DNA from: Pelagibacterium nitratireducens
GTDB taxonomy: Bacteria > Pseudomonadota > Alphaproteobacteria > Rhizobiales > Devosiaceae
Direction of reading: 5' to 3'
NCBI RefSeq assembly: GCF_037044555.1
Contig: NZ_CP146275.1
Location: 2,956,501 to 3,020,500, forward strand
Length of the DNA stretch: 64,000 nt
A program made the position numbers and the translations under genes. Under the pieces are notes generated by a model. It made no database searches and was not told the DNA's origin. It saw only the letters and a list, made by a program, of their open reading frames with translations. Below, piece by piece: positions 28,247-37,558 of this stretch (its first letter is position 1; each line of letters starts with the position of its first letter).

Positions 28247-28890
28247 TCAGGTGCGCGAGATCAGGAACGAGCCGACAGATCGATTGAACCGCTCCGGCTG
28301 GTCGATCCACAGGAAGTGATTGGCCTTGTCGAAGATGTGCAGTTCCGAGTCGGGCAATGAGGAGAACAGGTCGATTCCCGACTGCATGCCCTTCACCGTG
28401 TCCTTGCCCCAGATGATGAGCGGGGCGGATTTGAGCTTGTGCAGGTGTTCGCGAAGATGGACGCCATCAAGCAGATATTGCTGCCTGTTTCTCACACCGC
28501 CGTCGGCCCAGAATGCCCGCCAGGGATCTTCCCATATGGGAAGCCAGTGTTTCGCCCTGCCGATACCGTAGGCGATGAAATCGTCCGGAACACTGGCCAT
28601 GTCGTGAACCATGGTGTGGAGCAGTCGGACCACGCTTTCCGCATCCGGTTTCAGGCCCTCGAGAAACATGGTGTTGGGCAGGAAAATCTCGTGATGGCGC
28701 TGCGCGACATTCGCGTGGTTCAGGCCGCCCTCGGGAAGCGTGAGACTTGCGCTGTCGACCAGCACCAGACCCTTGACCAGATCGGGGCGCGTGACGGCGA
28801 TGAAGGCCGAGATCCAGGCGCCCTGCGACTGTCCCACCACGTCAGCATCCTCGAGATGAACGGCGACAACTATCGCCTCGCGCAAAGCCG
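28247..28890 (-). pseudogene. Alpha/beta hydrolase lacking its N-terminus
   Basis: About 210 codons of an MhpC/BphD-like C-C bond hydrolase. The nucleophile elbow GQSQGAW, the acid region IIWGKDTVKG and the His segment KANHFLWIDQPERFN are intact. About 70-80 residues before the elbow, including the oxyanion-hole region, are missing: homology ends near 28880-28890, where IS110-type debris begins. A start codon at 28918 could give a shortened protein, probably inactive. Confidence 0.75.
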
Positions 28891-29527
28891 GGCACGAAAA
28901 ACCGCCAACCCTCACCAATAAGATCGCCGACGCTGCGAGCGGAAAACTCTGGTCGGGCTACGCCCTCCCGACGTTCCCCGCTCGCAGCAGCGCCAGTGGC
29001 CTGGTTTTGCGCCGCCCAATGGCCGGTTTTTGCTCCGCCGTTGACACCCATGCTGGTCTTTATGGCCGCGCGACGCATCAACACGATCAAAGCTGATGTG
29101 GTTCTGCTCGAAACGCGCCTAGCCGAAATAGTCGCCGCCGATCCCGAGATGGCCGACATCGACCGCCGCCTGCGCTCGGTGCCCCGCGTCGGCCCGTCCT
29201 AAGCTGGACACTTTTGGCCCATCTGCCCGAACTGGGCCGCCTCTCCCATGGCCAGATCGCCGCCCTTGTCGGGGTCGCCACCTATGATCGGCAAAGCTGC
29301 GCATTCAAGGGTCGCAGCACGATCGGGGGGCGGACGCTCCGCAGTGCGCAACGTCGCCCACATGGCCGTCCTCAGCGGCGCCAGCTTCAACCCAAGTCTC
29401 GCCGCCATGAAACACAGGCTCGCCGCACGCGGAAAGGTCATCCTGTCGCTCTGATCAACAAGCTCATGACCTGGCTCAATGCCATCATCAAAAACCAAAC
29501 CCAATGGCCCCCAAACACAAACTGAAC
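28891..29527 (+). pseudogene. IS110-family transposase remnant
   Basis: Pieces of the C-terminal half of an IS110/IS116/IS902 transposase are spread over shifted frames: RRINTIKADVVLLETRLAEI and DPEMADIDRRLRSVPRVGP, then LAHLPELGRLSHGQIAALVG, then AVRNVAHMAVLSGASFNP, then LINKLMTWLNAIIKNQTQW. The N-terminal DEDD domain is absent and frames are broken, so it is dead. It marks a rearranged edge of the catabolic cargo. Confidence 0.8.
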
Positions 29528-29538
29528 AACACAGTTGC

Positions 29539-30447
29539 TTATCCGACCGCGACCATCACCACGCCGACCGTTGCCAGCAGGGTCGCAAGAAGAATGCCGG
29601 GGGCCGGCATGCGCTCGGTCTTGAAGACGACGACGGCGAGGTAGGCGGCGATATAGATCTCGACCGAGTTGATCACGGCGACCTGCGTCACGCCGGTATA
29701 GGTCAGCGCGATGAATTGGGTGATCTGCCCGACGGAGATGCACAGGGCGGCGAGCAACTGCCAGGGATCGGGCCGCCGCAAGGCGTCGACCACAACCTTG
29801 CGGTAGTAAGGGCTGACGGCGCAGCCGGCGACGTAGTAGCCGAGCGCGGCGACCGAACCGACGAACGCGCCGAGATATGCGTCAGGCAGCGCCATGAGGC
29901 CGAATTTCCGGCCGATGTAGCTAGCTGCGTAGGATGCGGCGCAGATGATGCCAAACATGTAGCCGCGCGGGATGTCGGGCGGCGCGTTCGCGCCCGTCTC
30001 TTCCGCCATGCTCCTGTCGCGCCGTTCGATGACCAGCAGGGCGAAACTGACGGCCAGCAAGGCAATTCCCGCCCCCGTCAGCCCACCAATCGTCTCATCC
30101 AGGATGAGCCAGCCGAGAAGGGTCGAAAGGAAGGGCGTCAGGCGGCGAACGGTCGAGACGCGGATTACGCCGGCATTCTGGATCGCCTTGTAGAGCGTCT
30201 GCCTGCCCCAGACAGTGGCGAGAATGCCCGAGGCGAAGAACCACACCATCGCCATACCTGGTGCGTTCGCCACCGTTTCGAGCGGCAGGCCGACGACCAG
30301 CCATACCAACGCCGAAAGTAGGCCAGTGAGCAGCACCGACAATAGCACGCCACCTTCCCCGCTCGCGGCCGGATCGGCTCTCGCGATGGCGACGCTTCCC
30401 ACAGCGAAGGCGCAAGCGGAAAAGAGCGCCATCAGTTCGCCGATCAC
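29539..30447 (-). CDS. EamA/DMT-family transporter
   Basis: About 303 residues from the GTG at 30447, which is preceded by GGAG; a longer frame to 30477 is possible. Ten hydrophobic helices in two EamA repeats (GELMALFSACAFAVGSVAIA at the start; YMFGIICAASYAASYIGRKF opening the second) are separated by a charged linker RDRSMAEETGANAPP. Such proteins export or import small metabolites across the inner membrane. It is flanked by an IS110 relic and a broken aldehyde dehydrogenase, so it is an orphan whose substrate cannot be given. Confidence 0.82.
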   Translation of the reverse strand: MIGELMALFSACAFAVGSVAIARADPAASGEGGVLLSVLLTGLLSALVWLVVGLPLETVANAPGMAMVWFFASGILATVWGRQTLYKAIQNAGVIRVSTVRRLTPFLSTLLGWLILDETIGGLTGAGIALLAVSFALLVIERRDRSMAEETGANAPPDIPRGYMFGIICAASYAASYIGRKFGLMALPDAYLGAFVGSVAALGYYVAGCAVSPYYRKVVVDALRRPDPWQLLAALCISVGQITQFIALTYTGVTQVAVINSVEIYIAAYLAVVVFKTERMPAPGILLATLLATVGVVMVAVG

Positions 30448-30484
30448 GACGGGCTCTCCGACGGATGGTCGCGGCAAGCTGCCG

Positions 30485-31484
30485 TCATGGTTCTCGTTGT
30501 CCGTTCAGGCCGATGTGGATGTTCTTCTCCACGGTAAAGGTGGTCAGTTCGTCCAGACATTCCTCGCGGCCGATGCCCATATTCTTGACGCCGCCGAAAG
30601 CGGCGCCGAGAAAATGCTTCGCGACCTCGTTGATCCCGACGAAGCCAGCCTCTACGCGCATCGCGGTGCGGTGCACCTTGCTGATTTCGCGCGCGCCATA
30701 TCGAGCAGGTAAGGCCGTATTCCAGCGCGTTGACCTGCTCGGTCATCACCGCTTCGTCGTCCCAACGTCGCACGCCGAGGTCGGGGCCGAATATTTCCTG
30801 GCGCGCGATCCGCATCGACGGCGTCACGTCGGCGAAGATTGTGGGCTCGAGGTAATAACCGCCGGCCAGGCGGTCGTCGTCGGTCGCCTGGCCGTGTCGG
30901 GATGCCCGGCTTGACTCCGCCGGCGACTTCATGATCACCGAATTGCCGGCAGCCACCGGCGCGGCGATCTTGCCTGTGCAGAACATAAAAGGATGATTGA
31001 AGGCGATGATCCGCGCGATGAGGCCGAGCGGCTGACGCATGGAGAAATTCACCGCGTGCGGTCCCATCGGGATCGACGCGCCTTTAATCTCGGTCACAAG
31101 ACCGGCGAAGAATTCGAGTTGCGCTGCGACGATATTGGCGTCGGCGATCATCTCCGTCACCGGATTGCCGCAGTTTGCGACGTCGATCGTGGCAAGGTCG
31201 CGCGCATTCGCCCTAAGCAGTCGCGCGACCTCCTTGAGAATGCGTGCGCGTTCCAGGGGAGCGACGTCGCGCCAGACCGGAAATCCCGCCTTGGCCGCGG
31301 CGACCGCACGGTCGACGTCCGCATTCCTGGCCTCGGCGAGGCGGCCAGCACGATGCCGCGGCCGGGGTCGAACGTATCGATGGACGAACTGTGGAGTGGC
31401 GAATGCCAGTCGCTCCATAGAAGAAGGATCGATGCTCCGGCAGAATTTGGTCCAGAACTTCTCACGACGTCTCTTGCCGACCAC
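30485..31484 (-). pseudogene. Decayed aldehyde dehydrogenase
   Basis: Recognisable ALDH parts are present: ARILKEVARLLRANARDLAT, GLIARIIAFNHPFMFCTGKI and AAPVAAGNSVIMKSPAE, then directly GGYYLEPTIFADVTPSMRIARQEIFGP. The stretch that should hold the catalytic Glu and Cys (roughly 170 residues) is deleted. The N-terminus is out of frame, and the C-terminus (AAFGGVKNMGIGREECLDEL) is in another frame. At least three lesions make it a clear pseudogene. Confidence 0.85.
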
Positions 31485-31781
31485 CTTGCATGATGCGCTC
31501 CGCCCAGCTCCTTAACCTATCCCTAGAGTGTCAGCCTTCCGTTGTCGATAACATTGCGCATTCCCACCCGTTCCAATCGTTATGCGAAGAAATGATTAGG
31601 CTGCGAAGTATCTGCAATTCTTGAAGGAGCGTGGCGCTGCTTGCCTCGCACATCTGGTGGTTTGGCGTCTCCGAGTTAGACCGCTGAAGCAGTAGTTCGA
31701 GCAGTGGGGAATAACAGAACCGTTTCCGGCGACGCAAGTGTTCGCATATGTTCTCGCACGTTGTGTGCGAACGCGGTAGCC
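31485..31781. other. No gene seen between ALDH relic and IS
   Basis: About 300 bp before the IS5-type element. Open frames here run across the IS boundary and show no family features. I see no promoter, repeat or RNA gene worth naming. Confidence 0.4.
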
Positions 31782-32240
31782 TAGGCCCTGTTGACATAAG
31801 TCGGCATCCATAACTTCGCAGCGGCGAGAGCCAGGAAGCCCAGGAAAGAGACGGCGGTCTTGTCGTATCTGGTTGCGATACGCCGGAACTGCTTGAGCTT
31901 GTTGAACATGCGCTCGACGCGGTTGCGGTCCTTGTATGCCCGGAAGTCGCAGGTGATGGCCTGCTTGCGGTTGGCCTTTGGCGGGATGACCGGCAGTATC
32001 CCCTTGAGTAGCAGGCTGGCGCGGACGTCGTCGCTGTCATAGCCCTTGTCAGCCAGCATGAGCCTGGGCTTGGCAACCGGCAAGGCGATCAGGTCACCGA
32101 CCGCTTTGTAGTCGGAGGTCTCGCCGCCTGTGAGGATAAAGCCAAGAGGGCGTCCCTGACCGTCTGCGCGGGCGTGGATTTTGCTCGTAAAGCCGCCGCG
32201 GCTTCGACCAAAACCCTCCTTATGAGTCCCCCTTTTGCGC
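31781..32240 (-). CDS. IS5/IS427 transposase, second frame (OrfB)
   Basis: Continuation after the AAAAGGGGG slip: THKEGFGRSRGGFTSKIHA, LMLADKGYDSDDVRA with the second catalytic Asp, and YKDRNRVERMFNKLKQFRRI with the Glu, closing the DDE triad. The stop codon uses the flanking TA duplication. It is made as an OrfAB fusion. Confidence 0.85.
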
Positions 32241-32633
32241 TCGCTGCCTGAGAGTGGCCGCGCACTGTGGTGCTGTCGATCATGTGCTGCCAGTCGTCGG
32301 TGAGCCCGAGTTCGACCAGCGTTTCCAGCAAGGCATCCCAGACGCCTTGTTCGGCCCAGCGCCGGAACCGAACATAGACCGAGTTCCACTTGCCATAGCG
32401 CTCATGCATGTCGCGCCAAGGGCAGCCGACACGCAACACATAAAGCATGCCATTCAGAAAGCGGCGGTTGTCCTGGGCGGGTCGAGACCATCGACCGCGC
32501 TCGGACGGCAACAGCGCCCCCACCAGTGCCCACTCATTATCCGTCAGATCGCCACGAGCCAAAAATGCCTCCATGAAAGGAAGCCTTGAATCAGTCACGC
32601 GGCGATTTGGGAATCCCTTTTGTCAACAGGACC
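31784..32633 (-). mobile_element. IS5-family (IS427-type) insertion sequence
   Basis: 850 bp with inverted ends GGCCCTGTTGACATAA (left) and GGTCCTGTTGACAAAA (right, reverse complement), flanked by a TA on each side (31782-31783 and 32634-32635), as expected for IS427-group target duplication. Two overlapping frames encode one DDE transposase through slippage. It looks recent and complete. Confidence 0.9.
32228..32598 (-). CDS. IS5/IS427 transposase, first frame (OrfA)
   Basis: The start ATG is at 32598. The DUF4096-type N-terminal domain reads LTDNEWALVGALLPSERGRW, then RFLNGMLYVLRVGCPWRDM, and ends with MIDSTTVRGHSQAASAKGG containing the first catalytic Asp. On the coding strand AAAAGGGGG (32236-32228) is a slippery run where ribosomes shift into the second frame. 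Without slippage this frame continues to 32089 with unrelated sequence. Confidence 0.85.
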
Positions 32634-32981
32634 TAATTGTAGTCACTCAGCGAGAGCTGTGCTGCCGTTGAGAGGCGCTCTGCAGCCGGGTTCACATTTC
32701 GGCTTTTGCCAACATGACAAATTTGCCGAACCGCATGGTGGGCCGTGTCACACCTTCGCAGGTCGCCTTCGGTATCCGTCACGTCAGACGTAATGGCGAG
32801 GGGTCGACACCGATGATCCGGAGAGCCCGTATCTGTGCATGCGCCTCGAGCAGGCCACAGTGATTGAGACCGGATCAGCGAACTGCCATCAAGGCCATGC
32901 AGAAATCGAACGCTGCAACACAAAGGGCCGGACAGATGACCGCAGCGACCAAATGCTGTAATGTTCAGTCAAACCAGAGCA

Positions 32982-33013
32982 AAAGGTGTGGCACCTGCAG
33001 GTGCAAAGGTGTG
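32982..33013. repeat. AAAGGTGTG direct repeats around a 14-bp palindrome
   Basis: AAAGGTGTG (32982-32990), the perfect palindrome GCACCTGCAGGTGC (32991-33004) and AAAGGTGTG again (33005-33013) abut without spacer. The design fits a protein-binding site for a dimer with flanking contacts. Confidence 0.75.
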
Positions 33014-33100
33014 AGGTCAACAAAAATCAACTTTCGTCAACGTTTACCTTTGTTGACATTCGTTGACTGGTCCATCTGAAGTTACTGCTTCCCACCAAAG

Positions 33101-33118
33101 TTTTGGCAATTTTGTCAA
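33101..33118 (+). repeat. Tandem 9-mers TTTTGGCAA + TTTTGTCAA
   Basis: Two abutting 9-bp units of the island's TTTTGKCAR family. Related tandem units recur at 33189-33215, 35483-35500 (inverted) and 38171-38197, always upstream of backbone genes. Confidence 0.7.
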
Positions 33119-33188
33119 ATTGCCCAATGCGGGCCGGCATCTTTCTGTACCGAGACGACATCGACTAAAGTGAGATGCTCGCGCTCCA

Positions 33189-33215
33189 TTTTGTCAATTT
33201 TGTCAATTCTGTCAG
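33189..33215 (+). repeat. Three tandem 9-mers (TTTTGTCAA x2, TTCTGTCAG)
   Basis: Three abutting 9-bp units: two identical TTTTGTCAA and a diverged TTCTGTCAG. Same family as the arrays at 33101, 35483 and 38171. Confidence 0.75.
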
Positions 33216-33291
33216 CAGGCCATGAGCGGGATGACGCAGCCGGCTACAGTCCAAGAAAGAAGAAAAACCCCGGAAATGCCTTCGGCACGAG

Positions 33292-33316
33292 CTTAAGTAG
33301 GGGGGGTACCCGGAGG
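33292..33316 (+). promoter_or_regulatory. G-rich leader motif, copy 1 (upstream of DUF3987 gene)
   Basis: A CTTAAGT tract followed by GGGGGGTACCCGGAGG. Near-identical blocks occur at 38336-38361 and 41686-41711, each 50-100 bp before a backbone gene start. Function unknown; probably a shared promoter or operator element. Confidence 0.6.
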
Positions 33317-33410
33317 CGGGATTGTTTGCGCGGATACGAAGAGGACAGGCCCGACGAATCGCGCTGGGCCAGTGCTCTCGACCACGGATGGCGTGGAGAA
33401 AGAATGTATC

Positions 33411-35036
33411 ATGCGTAAGACCATCAAGAAGTCGGCCAGCAAAGCGGCGGCCGATACGGAATTGAGCTCGACGATCGAGAACGATCTGCCGCAGCAGTCG
33501 ACTGACGCACCGTCTCCGGTGCCGGCCGTGGCGCAGGCGCCCATCAGTCCGTTTGCGATCGCGGAAATGAACGACAATAAAGTTGAAAGTGTCGACTCGG
33601 ACGGCTGGGCGGTCGAAATCGACTGGAGCTTCCTTGATCCTAGCCGCGCCGCGCCGGCTCCCGTGTTTCCGATCGAGAAACTGCCCGAGCCCTTGGCAGA
33701 GCTCGTTGCCAAGCTGGCGCTGGCGCGGCGCCTGGTCGTGGACTTCGTCGCCTTCGCCATTCTGGCGGCCTTGTCCGGAGCCATTGGCAACCGTGCTCGC
33801 GTTCAGCTTTTCGATGGCACTCTTGAGCCCTTGGCCATTTACGTTGCCTTGGTCGGAGCGCCTTCGACGGGCAAGAGTCAGGCGATCGGCATGGTCGAGA
33901 CGCGCTTGCGCGCGTTGGACGGTGATCTGACAGCAAGCGTGAGCGGTGCGGCCATGGCCGCAAGCCACGCGGCTCTCGATCGCCTCAACGTAAAAATCCG
34001 TGCGAAGGTTGCGGAACGTTTGGCCGTGGAGTTCGAAGCGCCTGAAGATTACCGAGAGGGACCACGGGGTGGGAGGCTCTTGCTGACCGAAACGACCGGG
34101 CCGGGATTGATCGAGGAGTTGAGCGCCGACCGGTCCGGGCGCATGCTGGTCACTCATGAGCTCTCGGGCGCGATCGGTTATCTGTCATCGAGCCAGCCGG
34201 CCAGGTCGCGTGGACTTTTTCTGCAGGGCTTCGATGGAAATCCCGTCGTCGTGAGTACAAAGTCGGAAGGTCGGAAGCTGATCCCGGAGCTGCTGCTAAG
34301 CGTGCTGGGAGCTGTGCAGCCGGGCCGCTTGTCGTATCTCATGCGACACGGCGATGATGGCTTTGCCGCGCGCTTCTTCTGGGTCCATCCCGATGTTGTG
34401 CCCTCTGCGGCACTCGGAGATAATCCGGGTCCGATCGACGACTTGGCGGGCGTCCTCTCAGCTTTGCAGGGTATCCAGCCCGCGGCCAACGAACATGGGT
34501 ATTCGGCCGCGGTGCCGCTTGCGGCCGATGCTCGGGCGCCCTTGGAGATGGCCGCCAAGAAGTGGACAACTGACCAGATGTTCAGCAGCGAGTTGTTTTC
34601 CTCGGCATTGGGGCGTGGGCGACAGTATGCGCTCCGCCTGGCGGGTATCCTGCAGATCGCGACGCATGTGATGGAAGGGAAGTCCGGCCTACCGGATGTG
34701 GTGAGTGCCGACGCCATGACGAGCGCTATCGCGATCGTCGACACCTATATCCTGCCTATGGCGGAACGCGTATTCGCCGCCAGCGATACGAAACCTTCGG
34801 ACGCGGCCGCCCTGGCGCGTTTTCTCGCGCGTAGCGGAAAGCCGATGGTCAACGCTCGTGCGGATATCATGCGTGGTCGCGGCTCGCCGGTGACCCAGGC
34901 GCTGGCCGTGCGAGAGGCGATCGAAGAACTCGAACAGCGCGGAGTGTTAAGGCCGGCTCCGCAGCGCCCCGGGCGCGGTCGGCCCTCGAGCGACTGGATC
35001 GTCCACCCCGCCCTTCTGGCGATGGCGCGGAAGTAA
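33411..35036 (+). CDS. DUF3987-type P-loop ATPase (replication/primase-helicase-like)
   Basis: About 541 residues from the ATG at 33411; ATG 33372 is in frame but lies in leader-like sequence. The core matches DUF3987/YfjI-like proteins: Walker A VGAPSTGKSQAIG (about residues 147-155 from this start), a Walker B-like LVTHELSGAIGYL, and GFAARFFWVHPDVVPS. The first 75 residues are low-complexity. The C-terminal GRGRPSSDWIVHPAL looks like a small winged-helix end. Such proteins sit in replication modules of plasmids and integrated elements. No primase domain is visible. Confidence 0.75.
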   Translation: MRKTIKKSASKAAADTELSSTIENDLPQQSTDAPSPVPAVAQAPISPFAIAEMNDNKVESVDSDGWAVEIDWSFLDPSRAAPAPVFPIEKLPEPLAELVAKLALARRLVVDFVAFAILAALSGAIGNRARVQLFDGTLEPLAIYVALVGAPSTGKSQAIGMVETRLRALDGDLTASVSGAAMAASHAALDRLNVKIRAKVAERLAVEFEAPEDYREGPRGGRLLLTETTGPGLIEELSADRSGRMLVTHELSGAIGYLSSSQPARSRGLFLQGFDGNPVVVSTKSEGRKLIPELLLSVLGAVQPGRLSYLMRHGDDGFAARFFWVHPDVVPSAALGDNPGPIDDLAGVLSALQGIQPAANEHGYSAAVPLAADARAPLEMAAKKWTTDQMFSSELFSSALGRGRQYALRLAGILQIATHVMEGKSGLPDVVSADAMTSAIAIVDTYILPMAERVFAASDTKPSDAAALARFLARSGKPMVNARADIMRGRGSPVTQALAVREAIEELEQRGVLRPAPQRPGRGRPSSDWIVHPALLAMARK

Positions 35037-35083
35037 GTTTGAGAGGGGCGGCACCGCCCCCCTCGTATACCAAAGGTGCAATT

Positions 35084-35473
35084 ATGGCAGGACGATACGA
35101 CGAACTTCTCGTTGACTGGCCGGGTGACGTTCCCTTCGAACGGGTCGTTCGGCAACGCCTGGATGCCTTTGACAGCCTCGTAGCGCAGGGTGTCACGTGG
35201 CCATCTATTGCAGCGGCGCTTGCGCGTGCGGGAATTACCAAGAAGGACGGGGCCCCACTGTCTTGGCGTCAGGTCAATGCGGTGTATCGCCGAAACAAGG
35301 TGAAGCCGACCCGCTCACAGGCCTTGCCTAGCGCTTCTCCGAAGCCGCTTCCAATGCCTGCGCGGTCTGGAAATAGCACGGTCACGCACATGTCGACTTC
35401 TGGCAGGCTGGCAGACAGGCTCAGAGAAGCACGCAAATTCAATAAAAGCCCATCGGCCGAATACGAAGAATAG
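35084..35473 (+). CDS. Small possible DNA-binding protein
   Basis: 130 residues from ATG 35084, after AAAGGTG. The middle segment QGVTWPSIAAALARAGITKK followed by SWRQVNAVYRRNK has the shape of a helix-turn-helix found in small plasmid mobilization and regulatory proteins. The C-terminal third is basic and probably disordered. It follows the DUF3987 gene by 47 bp across a GC-rich hairpin (35044-35059). It is a candidate binder of the TTTTGKCAR arrays that flank it, but this is speculative. Confidence 0.55.
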   Translation: MAGRYDELLVDWPGDVPFERVVRQRLDAFDSLVAQGVTWPSIAAALARAGITKKDGAPLSWRQVNAVYRRNKVKPTRSQALPSASPKPLPMPARSGNSTVTHMSTSGRLADRLREARKFNKSPSAEYEE

Positions 35474-35482
35474 AAACCCATG

Positions 35483-35500
35483 TCGATAAAATTGCCAAAA
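35483..35500 (-). repeat. Inverted pair of TTTTGKCAR-type 9-mers
   Basis: On the minus strand TTTTGGCAA (35500-35492) abuts TTTTATCGA (35491-35483), just 11 bp before the start of the 554-residue gene and overlapping its leader. The first unit matches the family exactly; the second is diverged. Confidence 0.55.
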
Positions 35501-35510
35501 AGGACGCGCC

Positions 35511-37175
35511 ATGGATGCCACAGATATTTCTGATCTCATTCAAAACACGCCCCTCGCGAGAGGCGAGGCAGAGCACTTCGCTCAATACGCGACAGCGGTC
35601 TTTGAGGGAATGGGCCAGCATCGGCGCACGATGGGTCTTTCGCAAAGCTCGGATCTGCTCGCCACCTACATCGCGTCAGCGATTGACTGGAATCTTGCGC
35701 TTGAGCCCGCGGCCAAGGCTGAGAACGCCAAACTTGGTTCGCGACCGCGCGGTCGCTTTGGTGTGATCGAGCAGTTAGAGCGAATTGGCGAAATCCTCGG
35801 CTGGGATATGGTGCCCGGCAGCAAGCAGCCAAAACTCCGCGACCGTCCAATTACGAGCGATGTCATAAACGCTCTCGCACAAAAGGGCGCACTCGGCCCG
35901 GTTCTTGTCTCACATGTCGAGCCACCGGACGGTCGACAACGCAAGGACCTGAAGTTCCGCCCTTTGGGCGGCACGAACGTTGATCTGAATGAGGGCGTGC
36001 CTGAGGAGCATGACGAAACGGTATTCGGTTTTCACGATCCTTCCCATCTGACCGATGACGGAAAATCCAATGCACGAAAGCTCAAGCGGAAATTTGCTTT
36101 TGCGAGTAAGTTTGGAGCTCCTGCCGTTCTCCGCACCGATCCGGTCACCTGGCACCTGGACGATCAGCCGCGTAAAGCAATCGAGAATGCCGAACCTTTT
36201 ATGGGTGGAGTGTTTCAGAGCTTGCGATCTGTGAGAAATTTGCTGGCAGGCCAAGAAGGTGCCCGTAAGAACCTCGCGGTCACTGCACGCCGCGCTGCCC
36301 GCTTTCTCGAGATCGAGTTTGCCATGACGGATCGAAACAGAAACAATCAGTCCCATGAAACGATTGCCAGCTGGACCAAGCCCAATCCATTTGCAGAATT
36401 TGGCATTGCGCTGTTCGAGGTACTCGCACCGACCCGAAATGGCGAAAGCTTGCCCGATATCCTCATGCCCGACGACATAAAGGGCGATTTGAAGCAGGAG
36501 GCCGTAGACCTGGTTCTGGAGGGTGCTCAGCATGCGCGCCGGGTGTTCGGCATACTCCAAGGTCGGTTGCGTGCGCATGGCATTGATATTCCAGAAGCCC
36601 ATCTGGTTGATCCAGACGACGCAGATGAAGATCTTCCAGGGCCATTACAGGCGCATTACCTCGATCGCGGCTCGCCCGTTATGCGAATTTCCGAAGACAT
36701 TAGAGACACCACCGGTCGCCTCAACGAAGGGCGCCGCCGCACGCTGGAACAACTTTGGAGACTTCGCGACAATTCGGTGAAATTGCGTGCTCTCACCGAA
36801 ATGTTCTTTGCCTATCATGAGCAGTTGCTCGACCGCGGTGGCAATTACGGCCCATTAAGAAATGAAATGCTCGAGAAGATCGCCAATCCGACGCTCGACT
36901 GGTATCGCGAACTCGGTGCTCGATTTGATGAGGGCGTTGTTTACAAGTCCGACATCAAGCGACGATCTGGAGGATTGCCGAACGGCGTGCCCGATGTTCC
37001 GAGCGAACTCGAACGATATCAAATGAAGTTGCAGCATTATCCGGCGATAATGGCTTGGGGGGCTCAGCGCCACGACGCAGTCATTGAGGCTGTTCTCACA
37101 GCGCTCGATACATCGGGAGACGCTTGGCTGCTCTGGAAGACAGTGAGCGCTATTGTGAACGAGGACGCTGGATAA
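35511..37175 (+). CDS. Unrecognised 554-aa island backbone protein
   Basis: The ATG at 35511 follows AAGGA. The protein is soluble, mixed alpha/beta, without signal peptide, membrane helix, P-loop or visible metal motif. Its middle contains FGFHDPSHLTDDGKSNARKL and two Arg-rich helices (RKNLAVTARRAARFLEIEFA and EGRRRTLEQLWRLRDNSVKL). The C-terminal 80 residues are predicted helical. It occupies the space between replication-type and mobilization-type genes and has operator-like 9-mers at its start. I do not recognise the family; replication initiation, transfer accessory and defence roles are all open. Confidence 0.75.
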   Translation: MDATDISDLIQNTPLARGEAEHFAQYATAVFEGMGQHRRTMGLSQSSDLLATYIASAIDWNLALEPAAKAENAKLGSRPRGRFGVIEQLERIGEILGWDMVPGSKQPKLRDRPITSDVINALAQKGALGPVLVSHVEPPDGRQRKDLKFRPLGGTNVDLNEGVPEEHDETVFGFHDPSHLTDDGKSNARKLKRKFAFASKFGAPAVLRTDPVTWHLDDQPRKAIENAEPFMGGVFQSLRSVRNLLAGQEGARKNLAVTARRAARFLEIEFAMTDRNRNNQSHETIASWTKPNPFAEFGIALFEVLAPTRNGESLPDILMPDDIKGDLKQEAVDLVLEGAQHARRVFGILQGRLRAHGIDIPEAHLVDPDDADEDLPGPLQAHYLDRGSPVMRISEDIRDTTGRLNEGRRRTLEQLWRLRDNSVKLRALTEMFFAYHEQLLDRGGNYGPLRNEMLEKIANPTLDWYRELGARFDEGVVYKSDIKRRSGGLPNGVPDVPSELERYQMKLQHYPAIMAWGAQRHDAVIEAVLTALDTSGDAWLLWKTVSAIVNEDAG

Positions 37176-37237
37176 AGGCGTGCTATTGGCGTTGGCCGGA
37201 TCTTCGGGCCGCCCCGACGGAGCGGCCCTGAGTTGAT

Positions 37238-37558
37238 CTAGCTGGGCTTGCGGTTCGGGCGAGACCAGACGAGGCTGGCGGTAGCGCCGGTTTCATCATC
37301 GAAGAGATTTGCGAAAATCGGGGCGGCGAAGCTCGGATCGTCGATCTTGGCTGAAAGGTAGCTTCGGCCCTCGTTGGACTTTTTCGTCCACGCTGCCCCG
37401 ATCTCGACGCGGCCCGCAAAGAGGCGGTGCGAGGGGGCATCGTTGTTGGTCGAGGTGGTCTCGGGAACAATTTTTACGTTCTTGGCCTGAAGGTTCAGCG
37501 TAGCGATCTCACCGACGAACTCGGAGTTAGTCTTTTTGAAGGTACCGATGGTTGCCAT
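37238..37558 (-). CDS. DUF736 family protein
   Basis: 106 residues, beginning MATIGTFKKTNSEFVGEIAT and containing IGAAWTKKSNEGRSYLSAKI followed by DDPSFAAPIFANLF, the complete DUF736 pattern. The family is almost restricted to conjugative and integrative elements of alphaproteobacteria and has no proven role. It is transcribed opposite to its neighbours. Its upstream 850 bp are non-coding and carry signals for the divergent parA-like operon. Confidence 0.9.
   Translation of the reverse strand: MATIGTFKKTNSEFVGEIATLNLQAKNVKIVPETTSTNNDAPSHRLFAGRVEIGAAWTKKSNEGRSYLSAKIDDPSFAAPIFANLFDDETGATASLVWSRPNRKPS

Larger units (their letters stand above)
32634..33410. promoter_or_regulatory. Repeat-rich non-coding region, candidate origin/control region
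   Basis: No convincing gene in 777 bp. It contains a 14-bp palindrome flanked by direct repeats (32982-33013), four GTCAAC/GTTGAC hexamers in 52 bp (33016-33067), tandem TTTTGKCAR 9-mers at 33101-33118 and 33189-33215, and the G-rich leader motif at 33292-33316. This density directly before a DUF3987 replication-type ATPase suggests a replication, partition or transfer origin, or a control region. Which of these cannot be told from sequence. Confidence 0.6.

Noticed and set aside
32633..32923. 96-residue minus-strand frame after the IS5-type element
   Set aside because: No ribosome site and no recognised motif; starts in debris beside the IS.
33016..33215. Possible CRISPR array
   Set aside because: The repeats are 6-9 bp and abutting or mixed in orientation, without regular spacers; no cas genes nearby.
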